From positions 1 through 48,146 of the forward strand of contig CAJUNM010000014.1 of assembly GCA_910587805.1 (NCBI GenBank): DNA of 48,146 nucleotides, in the 5' to 3' direction. A program made the position numbers and the translations under genes. Shown piece by piece: positions 8,325 through 16,159 of this stretch. The notes under the pieces were generated by a model. That model was not told where the DNA came from. It saw only the letters and a program-made list of their open reading frames with translations, and made no database searches. The DNA comes from an uncultured Christensenellaceae bacterium. Lineage in GTDB: Bacteria > Bacillota > Clostridia > Christensenellales > Pumilibacteraceae. Positions within the stretch are counted from its first letter, which is position 1. Every line of letters begins with the position of its first letter.

Positions 8325-8579
8325 ATGCAAACGGGCGACATTGTTATAAGCCGTGCGGGGCACGATACGGACAAGTATTTCGTCGTAACGTCGACGGTGT
8401 CCGAAGAGTTTGTGCTGATAGCCGACGGCAAGCTGAGAACGGTCGAGAGACCCAAGCTCAAGCGGATCAAACATTTACGGACAGTCGGACAAAGCGACAT
8501 TGCGCGTCCGACGAACGCCAATATAAGTAAGTGTATCAAACAATTCAATTCGGACAGGAGGTTGTATGCCGAGAAGTGA
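8325..8579 (+). CDS. KOW-domain RNA-binding protein
   Basis: A small protein of 84 residues beginning MQTGDIVISRAGHDTDKYF, which matches the KOW/L14e-like proteins often encoded between map and infA in Clostridia and Bacilli. The GD-V-S-AGHD-G/D-Y start and the basic RPKLKRIKHL strand fit an SH3-like RNA-binding fold. Its specific role is not established; association with the ribosome is inferred from family and position. The last 14 bases overlap infA. Confidence 0.85.
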   Translation: MQTGDIVISRAGHDTDKYFVVTSTVSEEFVLIADGKLRTVERPKLKRIKHLRTVGQSDIARPTNANISKCIKQFNSDRRLYAEK

Positions 8580-8787
8580 CAATATCGAGACCGAAGGCGT
8601 TGTAGAAGAATGTCTTCCGGGCACTAAATTCAAGGTAAAGCTTGACAACGGCGCGGTGGTCATGTGCACCATAGCCGGAAAAATGCGCGTCAACTACATC
8701 AAAGTCTTGCTGGGTGACCGCGTCAAAGTGGCGATCTCGCCGTACGATATAACTAAAGGCATTATAACATTCCGCAGCAAAAACTAA
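8566..8787 (+). CDS. infA: Translation initiation factor IF-1
   Basis: IF-1 is an OB-fold factor that occupies the 30S A-site during initiation. The 73 residues contain EGVVEECLPGTKFKVKLDNG, IAGKMRVNYIKVLLGDRV and the end SPYDITKGIITFR, seen as GKMRVNYIKVLLGDRV and YDITKGIITFR. AGGAGG (8556-8561) sits 4 bases upstream, inside the KOW gene. It overlaps that gene by 14 bases. Confidence 0.97.
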   Translation: MPRSDNIETEGVVEECLPGTKFKVKLDNGAVVMCTIAGKMRVNYIKVLLGDRVKVAISPYDITKGIITFRSKN

Positions 8788-8788
8788 T

Positions 8789-8914
8789 CTAACGGCGTAT
8801 GCATCGTCGAATACGAGCTACGTTCGGCTCGCCGCCTCGGTCATGTAGGTGGGTCTACACTCCCTTCGGCGGCTTACCGACTGTTGCTCGTCTGCGACGC
8901 GCCTACACCGTTAG
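8789..8914 (+). repeat. hairpin repeat copy C, between infA and rpmJ
   Basis: Outer arms CTAACGGCGTA (8789-8799) and TACACCGTTAG (8904-8914) are complementary with one G-U pair. The inner hairpin pairs TGTAG (8844-8848) with CTACA (8855-8859), flanked by GCCGCC and GGCGGC, which also pair. It shares the GGTCA...CACTCCC core with copy A and B. It begins 1 base after infA. Confidence 0.75.
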
Positions 8915-8980
8915 AAATAATGTTAGTTTGGCAAATATTAACAACCAACTTTAAGGGCAATAGCCCGTAAGGAGTAAATC

Positions 8981-9097
8981 ATGAAAGTAAGATCTTCTGT
9001 AAAACCCATGTGCGATAAGTGCAAAGTCATTCGCCGTCACGGCAAAGTGATGGTCATTTGCAGTAAGGATGCGTCGCATAAGCAACGCCAAGGCTGA
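8981..9097 (+). CDS. rpmJ: 50S ribosomal protein L36
   Basis: L36 is the smallest large-subunit protein. The 38 residues begin MKVRSSVKPMCDKCKVIRRH and carry the zinc ligands Cys11, Cys14, Cys27 and His33, so this is the zinc-binding form. AAGGAG lies about 8 bases before the ATG. Position between infA and rpsM is standard, but here it is isolated on both sides by repeat-bearing gaps of 193 and 409 bases. Confidence 0.97.
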   Translation: MKVRSSVKPMCDKCKVIRRHGKVMVICSKDASHKQRQG

Positions 9098-9224
9098 TTC
9101 GGCGGCTTATATGCGGCGTTATGCTGCGTCAGCCGTCGCGACGCCCTCGGTCATTTACGTATATGTAAACTTCCGTCGGTCGGCGCTCGGACTTCCTTGC
9201 CTAACTTGCATCTGAGCCGTCGAA
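9098..9224 (+). repeat. hairpin repeat copy D, between rpmJ and rpsM
   Basis: Outer arms at 9098-9114 (TTCGGCGGCTTATATGC) and 9208-9224 (GCATCTGAGCCGTCGAA) pair over 14 of 17 positions with further wobble. The inner hairpin pairs TTTAC (9154-9158) with GTAAA (9165-9169), where copies B and C have TGTAG/CTACA. The sequence between arms closely follows copy B. The arms of B, C and D differ in sequence but each pair is self-complementary. Confidence 0.75.
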
Positions 9225-9492
9225 GGCTCGTGTATTGTTCGGGAAATCGGGCTGCCGCGCGGCTACGTCGCATTGTTCGCACTCGCCGAACGCCTACTTG
9301 TGCTTTAAGCGAATAAAGCGTCATACTTATGATTATTGCGCGGTTTGTTTTATGATATTCCGAGCGCAGCGAGGAATCTCAACCTTATAAATGAACCGAG
9401 CAACAACATCGAAAACACCCGCGTGAACGTAACGGCGACATTCCACGCCGAGACGGAAACAGCGCGAAAAACATATAAATAAAAATCAATTT
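9225..9492. other. intergenic stretch before rpsM with repeat remnants
   Basis: No gene seen. It contains a module resembling the tail of copy A (GGGCTGC, then GCGCGGCTACG) at about 9249-9269. At 9354-9387 it has an ATTCCGAGCGCAGCGAGGAA-type repeat ending in TCTCAACCTTATAA. No convincing consensus promoter was recognised, so rpsM and the following genes may be read from upstream or from a weak promoter here. Confidence 0.5.
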
Positions 9493-9506
9493 AAGGAGTC
9501 ATCAAA

Positions 9507-9881
9507 GTGGCAAGAATTGCAGGCATAGATTTGCCCAAGGAAAAACGCGTCGAGATCGGACTCACGTATATATACGGCATAGGACGTCCGACGGCGAACA
9601 AGATTCTCAAAGCGACGGGCATCGACCCGAGCGTCAGAGTAAAGGACTTGACCGGCGAGCAGGAGAACGCGCTTCGTACTTACATCGATAAAAACATCAA
9701 GGTCGAAGGCGATCTGCACCGCGAGGTGGAGCTTAACATCAAGCGTCTTAAAGACATAGGTTGCTACCGCGGCGTACGGCATCGTAAAAACCTGCCCGTT
9801 CGCGGTCAAAACACCAAGCAGAACGCGCGCACCCGTAAAGGACCGAAGCGCACCGTTTCGCGTAAGAAGAAGGAGAAATAA
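9507..9881 (+). CDS. rpsM: 30S ribosomal protein S13
   Basis: S13 lies in the 30S head and contacts P-site tRNA and the B1 inter-subunit bridges. The GTG start at 9507 is supported by AAGGAG at 9493-9498 and by the family N-terminus MARIAGIDLPKEKRVEIGLT. The 124 residues end with the basic tail RTRKGPKRTVSRKKKEK. It is the first gene of the alpha-operon part, 3 bases ahead of rpsK. Confidence 0.97.
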   Translation: MARIAGIDLPKEKRVEIGLTYIYGIGRPTANKILKATGIDPSVRVKDLTGEQENALRTYIDKNIKVEGDLHREVELNIKRLKDIGCYRGVRHRKNLPVRGQNTKQNARTRKGPKRTVSRKKKEK

Positions 9882-9884
9882 GCC

Positions 9885-10274
9885 ATGGCAGTCAAGAAAT
9901 CGACGACCAAGAGAAAGGTCACAAAAAATATCGATAAGGGCTGCGTCCATATCCATGCGTCGTTCAACAACACGATAGTCACGGTCACGGACGAGCAAGG
10001 CAACGCGATCGCGGCATGCTCGGCGGGCGCGCTCAAGTTCCGCGGCTCGCGCAAGAGCACTCCGTACGCGGCGCAAATGGCTGCCGAGGAAGCGGCGCGC
10101 AGAGCGATGGAGCACGGACTGCGTTCGGTTAAGGTATTCGTAAAAGGCCCCGGCGCGGGCAGAGAATCGGCTATCCGCGCAATGGAAGTGGTCGGTTTGA
10201 GCGTAACCGAGATAACCGACGTTTCGCCTATACCGCACAACGGTTGCAGACCGCCGAAACGCCGTCGCGTTTAA
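9885..10274 (+). CDS. rpsK: 30S ribosomal protein S11
   Basis: S11 forms part of the platform and contacts mRNA upstream of the E-site codon. The 129 residues carry HIHASFNNTIVTVTDEQGNA, KGPGAGRESAIRA and the C-terminal ITDVSPIPHNGCRPPKRRRV, all diagnostic. The gene follows rpsM closely and is followed by rpsD after 39 bases. Confidence 0.97.
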   Translation: MAVKKSTTKRKVTKNIDKGCVHIHASFNNTIVTVTDEQGNAIAACSAGALKFRGSRKSTPYAAQMAAEEAARRAMEHGLRSVKVFVKGPGAGRESAIRAMEVVGLSVTEITDVSPIPHNGCRPPKRRRV

Positions 10275-10313
10275 TAGCATCGTCAACAGTCTAAAGGAGA
10301 TAACATAAGCATT

Positions 10314-10934
10314 ATGGCAAGAAATATTTGTGCAGATTGCAGACAGTGCCGCAGAGAGGGACAGAAGTTGTTTCTCAAGGGCGAGCGTTGCGTAACGAAA
10401 AAATGCGCTATGGAGCGTCGTCCCGTTCCGCCCGGACAGCACGCATTGGCGCGGCATAAAAACAGCGAGTACAATATGCAGCTTCGCGAAAAGCAAAAGG
10501 CAAAGCGCGCGTACGGCGTACTCGAAAAGCAGTTCCGCGAATACTACGAGCGCGCGGAAGCGCAAAAGGGCGTAACGGGCGAAAACATGCTCGCCATGCT
10601 CGAAAAGCGGCTCGATAACGTTGTGTACCGCATGGGTATCGGCGCGTCGAGAAAGATGGCGCGTCAGATAGTCAATCACGGACACATACTCGTCAACGGC
10701 AAGCGTGTCGACATTCCGTCGTATCAAGTCAAGCTCGGCGACGAAATATCCGTAAGAGAAACGAGCCGCGACAACGCGCTTTTCAAAGAGCTGCGCGGCG
10801 CCAAGATAACGATGCCCAAGTGGGTTGTATTCGATACGGAAAACTTCGTCGGCAAGATTGCGGATAATCCCAAGCGCGACGACATCGATCTCAATATCAA
10901 CGAGCAGCTCATCGTCGAGTTGTACTCTAAGTAA
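10314..10934 (+). CDS. rpsD: 30S ribosomal protein S4, cysteine-rich form
   Basis: S4 nucleates assembly of the 16S 5' domain. The 206 residues keep the S4 RNA-binding fold (MLEKRLDNVVYRMGI, HGHILVNGKRVDIPSY). The N-terminus has Cys6, Cys9, Cys12, Cys26 and Cys31, enough for the zinc site of the C-plus S4 type. Placement between rpsK and rpoA matches Clostridia; Bacillus carries it elsewhere. In some bacteria S4 represses this operon, but no target pseudoknot was identified here. Confidence 0.97.
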   Translation: MARNICADCRQCRREGQKLFLKGERCVTKKCAMERRPVPPGQHALARHKNSEYNMQLREKQKAKRAYGVLEKQFREYYERAEAQKGVTGENMLAMLEKRLDNVVYRMGIGASRKMARQIVNHGHILVNGKRVDIPSYQVKLGDEISVRETSRDNALFKELRGAKITMPKWVVFDTENFVGKIADNPKRDDIDLNINEQLIVELYSK

Positions 10935-10951
10935 TAAGGAGCTAACGAGCT

Positions 10952-11905
10952 ATGATGGAAATCGAAATGCCGAAGATCTCGCTGGAGGAAAGCGACAGCT
11001 ACCGTACGGGCAAGTTTGTCGTCGAGCCGCTCGACCGCGGATACGGTCACACGCTCGGCAACGCATTGCGCCGCGTGCTGTTATCCAACCTCCCGGGCGC
11101 CGCGGTCGTGGGTATCATGATCGAGGGCATCGACCACGAGTTTTCGACGATCAAGGGCGTCAAGGAAGACGTTACCGAGATCATACTCAACCTCAAATCG
11201 CTTAACCTTAAAGCGAACTATGCGGACAAGACGCTTGTCAAAGAGCTGCACTTGCAAAAGAGCACGCCGGGCGCAGTCACCGCAGCCGATATAGACGTAG
11301 ACCCCGAAATAGATATTCTCAACCCCGATCTGTATTTGTGCACGCTCGACGAGGGCGCAAAGCTCGATATGACGTTGTACGTGGGCAAGGGCAGAGGATA
11401 CGTGGTTGCGGAGAATCTCAAGGATTCGTCGAGACCGATCGGGTATATTCCCATCGACGCGATATTCACGCCCGTCAAGTTTGCTTCGTATTCGGTAGAG
11501 CCGACGCGTGTCGGTCAGTCCATGGACTACGACAAGCTCACGCTCAACGTTAAAACGGACGGTTCGCTGTCGGCTAAAGACGTTTTGAGCCTTGCGGCAA
11601 AAGCGCTCGAGGATCATATAAAGTTGTTCGTGGCTTTGTCCGACACCATATCCGGCTTGGATATTTTGGTATCGCGCTCGGAAGACAGACAGCAAAAAGT
11701 GCTCGAAATGAACATCGAAGAAATGGATCTTTCCGTTCGCAGCTATAACTGTCTCAAGCGTGCGGGCATTCACACCGTAGCCGACCTTACGCGCAAGTCC
11801 GAAGAGGATATGCTCAAAGTTCGCAACCTCGGCAGAAAATCGCTCGACGAGGTTATTGCGAAACTTCGCAGTTTCGGACTCGATCTTAAGGCTTCGGAAG
11901 ATTAA
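10952..11905 (+). CDS. rpoA: DNA-directed RNA polymerase subunit alpha
   Basis: The alpha subunit assembles RNA polymerase through its N-terminal domain and contacts UP elements and activators through its C-terminal domain. The 317 residues show the N-terminal EPLDRGYGHTLGNALRRVLL segment and the C-terminal helix-hairpin-helix region with LSVRSYNCLKRAGIHTVADL and NLGRKSLDEV. Two ATGs are adjacent in frame (10952 and 10955); either start is possible. A 153-base gap follows before rplQ. Confidence 0.97.
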   Translation: MMEIEMPKISLEESDSYRTGKFVVEPLDRGYGHTLGNALRRVLLSNLPGAAVVGIMIEGIDHEFSTIKGVKEDVTEIILNLKSLNLKANYADKTLVKELHLQKSTPGAVTAADIDVDPEIDILNPDLYLCTLDEGAKLDMTLYVGKGRGYVVAENLKDSSRPIGYIPIDAIFTPVKFASYSVEPTRVGQSMDYDKLTLNVKTDGSLSAKDVLSLAAKALEDHIKLFVALSDTISGLDILVSRSEDRQQKVLEMNIEEMDLSVRSYNCLKRAGIHTVADLTRKSEEDMLKVRNLGRKSLDEVIAKLRSFGLDLKASED

Positions 11906-12058
11906 AAGGAGCTTGAGCGCACATCCGTCGCGCAGCCGCAGTGTCGATAAGCAATATCCAAACACGGCTGATAAGAAAGACAAAGCAACGAGCTTTTATT
12001 AGCCGGTAGCTTGTCCGACGGGCGACTGTGCACTCAAAAACATGGAGGATTAACAATT

Positions 12059-12568
12059 ATGGAACAGAGAAAATTATCCCGTCCCACCGACCAGCGCTTG
12101 GCGTTGCTTCGCAATCAAGTGACGGAACTTTTAATGAACGGCAGAATGGTCACCACTTTTGCGCGCGCCAAGGAAGTGTCGCGTATTGTCGACGGCATCA
12201 TTCAAGACGCCGTGGATACCGTGCTCGACGTCAATAAAGAAAGAAAAGCCACGGTCGACAAAAAGGGCAAGACCATCGAGATAGAAACCGTCAACGACGG
12301 ACCGCGTCGTTTGGCGGCGCGCCGCAGGATCATGGCGCAGGTTTACAATCCGCCCGAAAAGCGCAAGCCCGGCGAGACGCCCGCGGCGTACAGAGCGCGC
12401 ACCGAGGACATCAAGCACCCCGTAGTGGAAAAGGTGTTCAACGAGTATGCGATCAAGTACTTGCAGAGAAGCCGCGACACCAACTCGCGCGGCGGCTATA
12501 CCCGCGTGCTCAAGATGGGACCGCGCAGAGGCGACGGAGCGGAAGAAGCCTTGATCGAATTGGTATAA
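12059..12568 (+). CDS. rplQ: 50S ribosomal protein L17 with a central insertion
   Basis: L17 sits near the exit tunnel. ATG 12059 is chosen over an upstream in-frame start because GGAGG lies 10 bases before it and MEQRKLSRPTDQRLALLRN is the family N-terminus. The end GGYTRVLKMGPRRGDGAEEA is also conserved. The product is 169 residues against the usual 115-125. The extra residues, roughly 68-125, are charged (DKKGKTIEIETV, then NPPEKRKPGETPAAYRAR) and lie between the conserved halves. It is the last gene of the ribosomal cluster. Confidence 0.95.
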   Translation: MEQRKLSRPTDQRLALLRNQVTELLMNGRMVTTFARAKEVSRIVDGIIQDAVDTVLDVNKERKATVDKKGKTIEIETVNDGPRRLAARRRIMAQVYNPPEKRKPGETPAAYRARTEDIKHPVVEKVFNEYAIKYLQRSRDTNSRGGYTRVLKMGPRRGDGAEEALIELV

Positions 12569-12602
12569 TGCCGATTTATTATAATAATATCACACGACAA
12601 TG

Positions 12603-12631
12603 AAGCCGTATCGTATTGGTACGGCTTTTCA
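12603..12631 (+). terminator. intrinsic terminator of the ribosomal operon
   Basis: Stem AAGCCGTA (12603-12610) pairs with TACGGCTT (12620-12627) and is followed by a short T run (TTTTC). It lies 35 bases after rplQ, the last ribosomal gene. Confidence 0.8.
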
Positions 12632-12688
12632 TGTGTTTTCGGGCAAAGCGCGCGTTTATACTCAACGGCGCCGTAGAGCGAATAGTGA

Positions 12689-12717
12689 TTGACAAAACGG
12701 CGTTTGTGTGTTATAAT
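12689..12717 (+). promoter_or_regulatory. consensus promoter for the first surface lipoprotein operon
   Basis: TTGACA at 12689-12694, a 17-base spacer ending in TGTGT, and TATAAT at 12712-12717: an exact match to the housekeeping sigma consensus. Transcription should start near 12724, leaving a leader of about 70 bases to the ATG at 12796. The leader contains AGTGGCGGAATTGGT (12763-12777), which resembles the 5' D-arm region of a tRNA-Leu, but no full tRNA can be folded. Confidence 0.85.
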
Positions 12718-12795
12718 ACAAAAATCAACGATGAAAATCATTTTCCGTAAGATCGTTCGGCAAGTGGCGGAATTGGTTTTGCGGTAGGAAAAATC

Positions 12796-15700
12796 ATGAA
12801 AAAAATCAGTAAACATTTGTTAGTCGTAATCATGGCAACGGCGATGCTCGTTGCAACGTTCGTCGCGGTCACCGCTTGCAGCAGCAAGGGCGTTACGCTG
12901 TCGTTTGAAACATACGGCGGTACTGTCATATCCGATATAAAAGGCATGCCCGGCGACGACGTTGTTCCGCCGAGCGCGCCGCAAAAAGAAGGGTACAACT
13001 TTGTCGGTTGGTATCTCGATCCCGAGTTTTCGGGCGAGAGCGTGCGTATCCCTACGACAATGCCAGACAAGAGCGTTACATACTATGCAAAGTTCGAGAT
13101 AGATCCCGAGTGCGCGCGCGGTTTGGTATACGATATCAACCGCGACGACGTTACAATGTTCGACCCTATAAATAGTTCTCTCGCATTGCCTGGCGATACC
13201 GTTACGGTTGCCGACGGCGACGAGTTTAACGCGGGGGGGGGGGGTTATTTATTCTTGGGTTGGTCTACCGAGAAAGACGGTGATCTCAAGTTTTCCGACG
13301 GCAAAGCCGAAGGACAGTACAATGCCGGCGAAAGCTATACCGTTACGAGCGAGACCGTAACGCTGTATGCGCAATGGGCTAAAGGCTTTAAGCAAAAGAA
13401 CGGCAACGATTGGGTTTATTTCTACGAAAAGCTTTTTACGGGCGGCTTGGGCGGCGCGATCAGGCTTGACGACGGCGTGCGCAAGTACGGGTTTGCGAGC
13501 ATCGATACAGATTCGGGCTATCTCGAGTTCACGTTTATGTATGACGACGGCGACGTTGAGGGTCGCATAGACTTGATTACGGAGACCGAGTTCACGTATG
13601 CCGACGCGACCAAAGGCGGGTTTATCGGCGTCGACTACGCTACCGACGAGCTGACGGGCATAATATTTTTCTCCGACGGCTACGGCTGGGCGACTTTATC
13701 GAGCGTGATCGGCAGCGTCATAAAGACCGAAGCGTACGGTTTTTACGAATACAACGAAGAATACGACGACTATACGTTCATGTATACCGATGAAAACGGC
13801 GAACCGATACTCGTCGACGGCAAGCCGCGCATATTGTATTTTACGGTTGTCGATATAGACGATTACTACGAGAATTACCGCGGCGCGTTCATGGTACAGG
13901 GGTTGGAGAGCGGTTCGTACTTGATGTACGATAACGGCGAGCTTTACAATGTGCGCCTCGATCTCAACGGCTACGGTTACGCCAAATTGTTTGCGTACGA
14001 CCCTATAGCCGAAACAACGGAACTGCTCGCCGAAGGTAAGTACAAAGGCACAGAGAATTACGAAGACTATATGGGCGAGTGGGTGTTTATTCCCACGACG
14101 TCAGGCAAGAGCGAGTTTAAGTTTATAACGAATATGATATCGGGCGGGAATCAGAATATTCCCGTCTATATAGAATACAATCCCGCATACGATAAGTCGT
14201 TTACCGCAGCCGACGGCAGCGGCGACACTTTCCGCATGGACGGATACGGCAGCGCATTGTATTCGATAGGCAGTGAGAGTTACGTCGGGTATTGCACCGT
14301 CGGCGAGAGCGGTACGCTTGTCACGTTCGTGCCGTATGTCGAGGACGGCGACACCGTGACCGCAGGCGGCACGATGTATTTCAATATCGACTTTGCAACG
14401 GGCAAATTCACGGTCAATACCACAGGTTACATAATCGACGGCACAACGCTCGTCGAGTATAAGGGTACGTCCAAAATAATCGTAGTACCCGATACCGTCA
14501 CGGCTATCGCCGCAAACGCGTTCAACTACGTACATACCGACGTTTCGATAATGTCCGTGGTCATCCCCGCATCGGTGACGAGCATCGGCGCGTGCGCGTT
14601 TGAAAACAGCCGCACGTTGCATCGCGCGACTTTCCTTTCGGAAACGCCCGTAGCTATCGATTGGAGCGCGGCGAACGATCCGTTCCGCTGGCCCGCGGGC
14701 GACTTCGTTATCGTTGTGCCCGAGGCAAGCGTGGATGCGTACAGAGCGGCATGGAGCGATTGTCCGCACGCCATAAAAGGTTCGGTCGAAGTCACCGTGC
14801 TGCCCGAGTTCGAGATAAAGGACGGCGTGCTTGTAAGATACAATAAGCAGGACGGCACGCCCGACGAAATGGACATTACTATCCCCGACGAAGTAACGGA
14901 GATAGCCGCAGGAGTTTTCCGCGGGCTTGAGTTCGTAAAGAGCGTGAACTTCAATAACGTTACCAAGATAGGCGACGGTGCGTTCGAGTTCTGCTCGGCG
15001 CTCAAAAGCGCGACGTTCACCAATGTGCAGATAATAGGCGACGGCGCATTCGCGGGCAGCGGGCTTGCCGGCACGGTCGAGCTTCCCGAGATAGTCGAGA
15101 TAGGCGAATCGGCTTTCGCCGCATGCACGGGCTTGCGGCTTGTAAGAATGGGCGAAAATCTCATCGAGATCGGCGGCTTTGCTTTTTCCGAGTGTCAAGT
15201 GCAAGCCGGCGAGGATGCGTTGGTAATCGAACTCGAAGGTCTGTCCGCGCCGCTCATGGGAGAAAAGATCGCCGTCGGGAATATATCTTTCCGCATAGCT
15301 GTGAAGAATATAATTGTCGCCAAGCGTTGCTACGAGGCAGGCTCGTGGACGGCATACTGCCGCCACTTGTTCATCCCTTCGGGCGAAGAGAAGGGCATGT
15401 ACATGTTCGGTACGCACACGCTCGATATCGACGGCAGAGCGGTATTCGACGGTTCTACGGTTTATCTGTACGAGATAGTCGGAGAAAACATTACGCTGTA
15501 TCTGTTCGACGAGGAAACTAAAACCTTTGCCGAAACGACGGGTACTTATAAGAACTCGGTTATCACGGTAACGCTCGCGGGCGAACAGTACGCATTTAAG
15601 AAAGTGGGCGAAACCGAAACGTACGTTTCGGACGACGGACTGTATACGCTCGTTTGCGATCCGCGCGCGCTCCTGCCCGATTATTACGAGAACTATACGG

Positions 15701-16128
15701 GCTATACCGAAGTGACGTTTAACGGCTCGACCGTGCAATTGTACATAAACGGTTACAATACGAAACAGATCATAGCATTCCGCGATACCGACGGTAAGCT
15801 GTACGACTTTGCGATCACGTTCGACGGCGATAAGTTCACGTATACAAAGAAAAGCTCCAATACGTACGTCAGAAACATAACGTGCACCGACGGCAGCGTT
15901 ATAAACCTGCACTTTACGGGCAATTCGATATACATATTCGGCGAGCTTAAGATAGACGTCGGCGGCGGCGTTACGATGCCGACGTGGAGCGATTACAGTC
16001 AGATCGCGACCGAAACCGAGAACAACGTTTATACTTTTACGCGCAAGTATCAAGAGACCGTGTACACGATAACCGTTACGGTGTCGAGCGACAATAAAAC
16101 GTTTACGTATTCATACGCGAAAGCTTAA
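12796..16128 (+). CDS. surface lipoprotein, InlB B-repeats and BspA-type LRR
   Basis: A 1110-residue exported protein. A signal peptide ends in a lipobox (AVTAC, Cys28), so it is probably lipid-anchored on the outer face of the membrane. Two InlB/Listeria-Bacteroides B-repeats follow at about residues 32-102 and 105-200, each with a GYnFxGW core and a final YAKF or LYAQW strand. Residues about 560-870 hold BspA-type leucine-rich repeats (IPASVTSIGACAFENS, VTKIGDGAFEFC). The rest is beta-rich with many Asp, Gly and Tyr. The family suggests adhesion or ligand binding; no catalytic motif is seen. A G12 tract lies in the second B-repeat and is in frame here. It forms an operon with the next gene, 31 bases downstream. 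Confidence 0.8.
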   Translation: MKKISKHLLVVIMATAMLVATFVAVTACSSKGVTLSFETYGGTVISDIKGMPGDDVVPPSAPQKEGYNFVGWYLDPEFSGESVRIPTTMPDKSVTYYAKFEIDPECARGLVYDINRDDVTMFDPINSSLALPGDTVTVADGDEFNAGGGGYLFLGWSTEKDGDLKFSDGKAEGQYNAGESYTVTSETVTLYAQWAKGFKQKNGNDWVYFYEKLFTGGLGGAIRLDDGVRKYGFASIDTDSGYLEFTFMYDDGDVEGRIDLITETEFTYADATKGGFIGVDYATDELTGIIFFSDGYGWATLSSVIGSVIKTEAYGFYEYNEEYDDYTFMYTDENGEPILVDGKPRILYFTVVDIDDYYENYRGAFMVQGLESGSYLMYDNGELYNVRLDLNGYGYAKLFAYDPIAETTELLAEGKYKGTENYEDYMGEWVFIPTTSGKSEFKFITNMISGGNQNIPVYIEYNPAYDKSFTAADGSGDTFRMDGYGSALYSIGSESYVGYCTVGESGTLVTFVPYVEDGDTVTAGGTMYFNIDFATGKFTVNTTGYIIDGTTLVEYKGTSKIIVVPDTVTAIAANAFNYVHTDVSIMSVVIPASVTSIGACAFENSRTLHRATFLSETPVAIDWSAANDPFRWPAGDFVIVVPEASVDAYRAAWSDCPHAIKGSVEVTVLPEFEIKDGVLVRYNKQDGTPDEMDITIPDEVTEIAAGVFRGLEFVKSVNFNNVTKIGDGAFEFCSALKSATFTNVQIIGDGAFAGSGLAGTVELPEIVEIGESAFAACTGLRLVRMGENLIEIGGFAFSECQVQAGEDALVIELEGLSAPLMGEKIAVGNISFRIAVKNIIVAKRCYEAGSWTAYCRHLFIPSGEEKGMYMFGTHTLDIDGRAVFDGSTVYLYEIVGENITLYLFDEETKTFAETTGTYKNSVITVTLAGEQYAFKKVGETETYVSDDGLYTLVCDPRALLPDYYENYTGYTEVTFNGSTVQLYINGYNTKQIIAFRDTDGKLYDFAITFDGDKFTYTKKSSNTYVRNITCTDGSVINLHFTGNSIYIFGELKIDVGGGVTMPTWSDYSQIATETENNVYTFTRKYQETVYTITVTVSSDNKTFTYSYAKA
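13233..13244 (+). repeat. G12 homopolymer tract inside the lipoprotein gene
   Basis: Twelve consecutive G bases encode the end of Ala146 and Gly147-Gly150, just before YLFLGW in the second B-repeat. The frame is open at this length. A gain or loss of one G would stop translation soon after the repeat, so the tract could act as an on/off switch by slippage. Confidence 0.75.
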
Positions 16129-16159
16129 AAAATCAATAACTCTATAAGGAGAAAACATC

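Noticed and set aside
11906..12058. AAGGAG box after rpoA followed by a TTG and a 29-codon open frame
   Set aside because: The encoded peptide has no recognisable motif, codon pattern or conservation clue; the box may simply be a leftover in the rpoA-rplQ spacer.
14101..16053. 650-codon open frame on the minus strand inside the first surface lipoprotein gene
   Set aside because: Antisense shadow: no ribosome-binding site, and its translation is rich in Arg/His/Tyr as expected for the reverse of a Asp/Gly/Tyr-rich protein.
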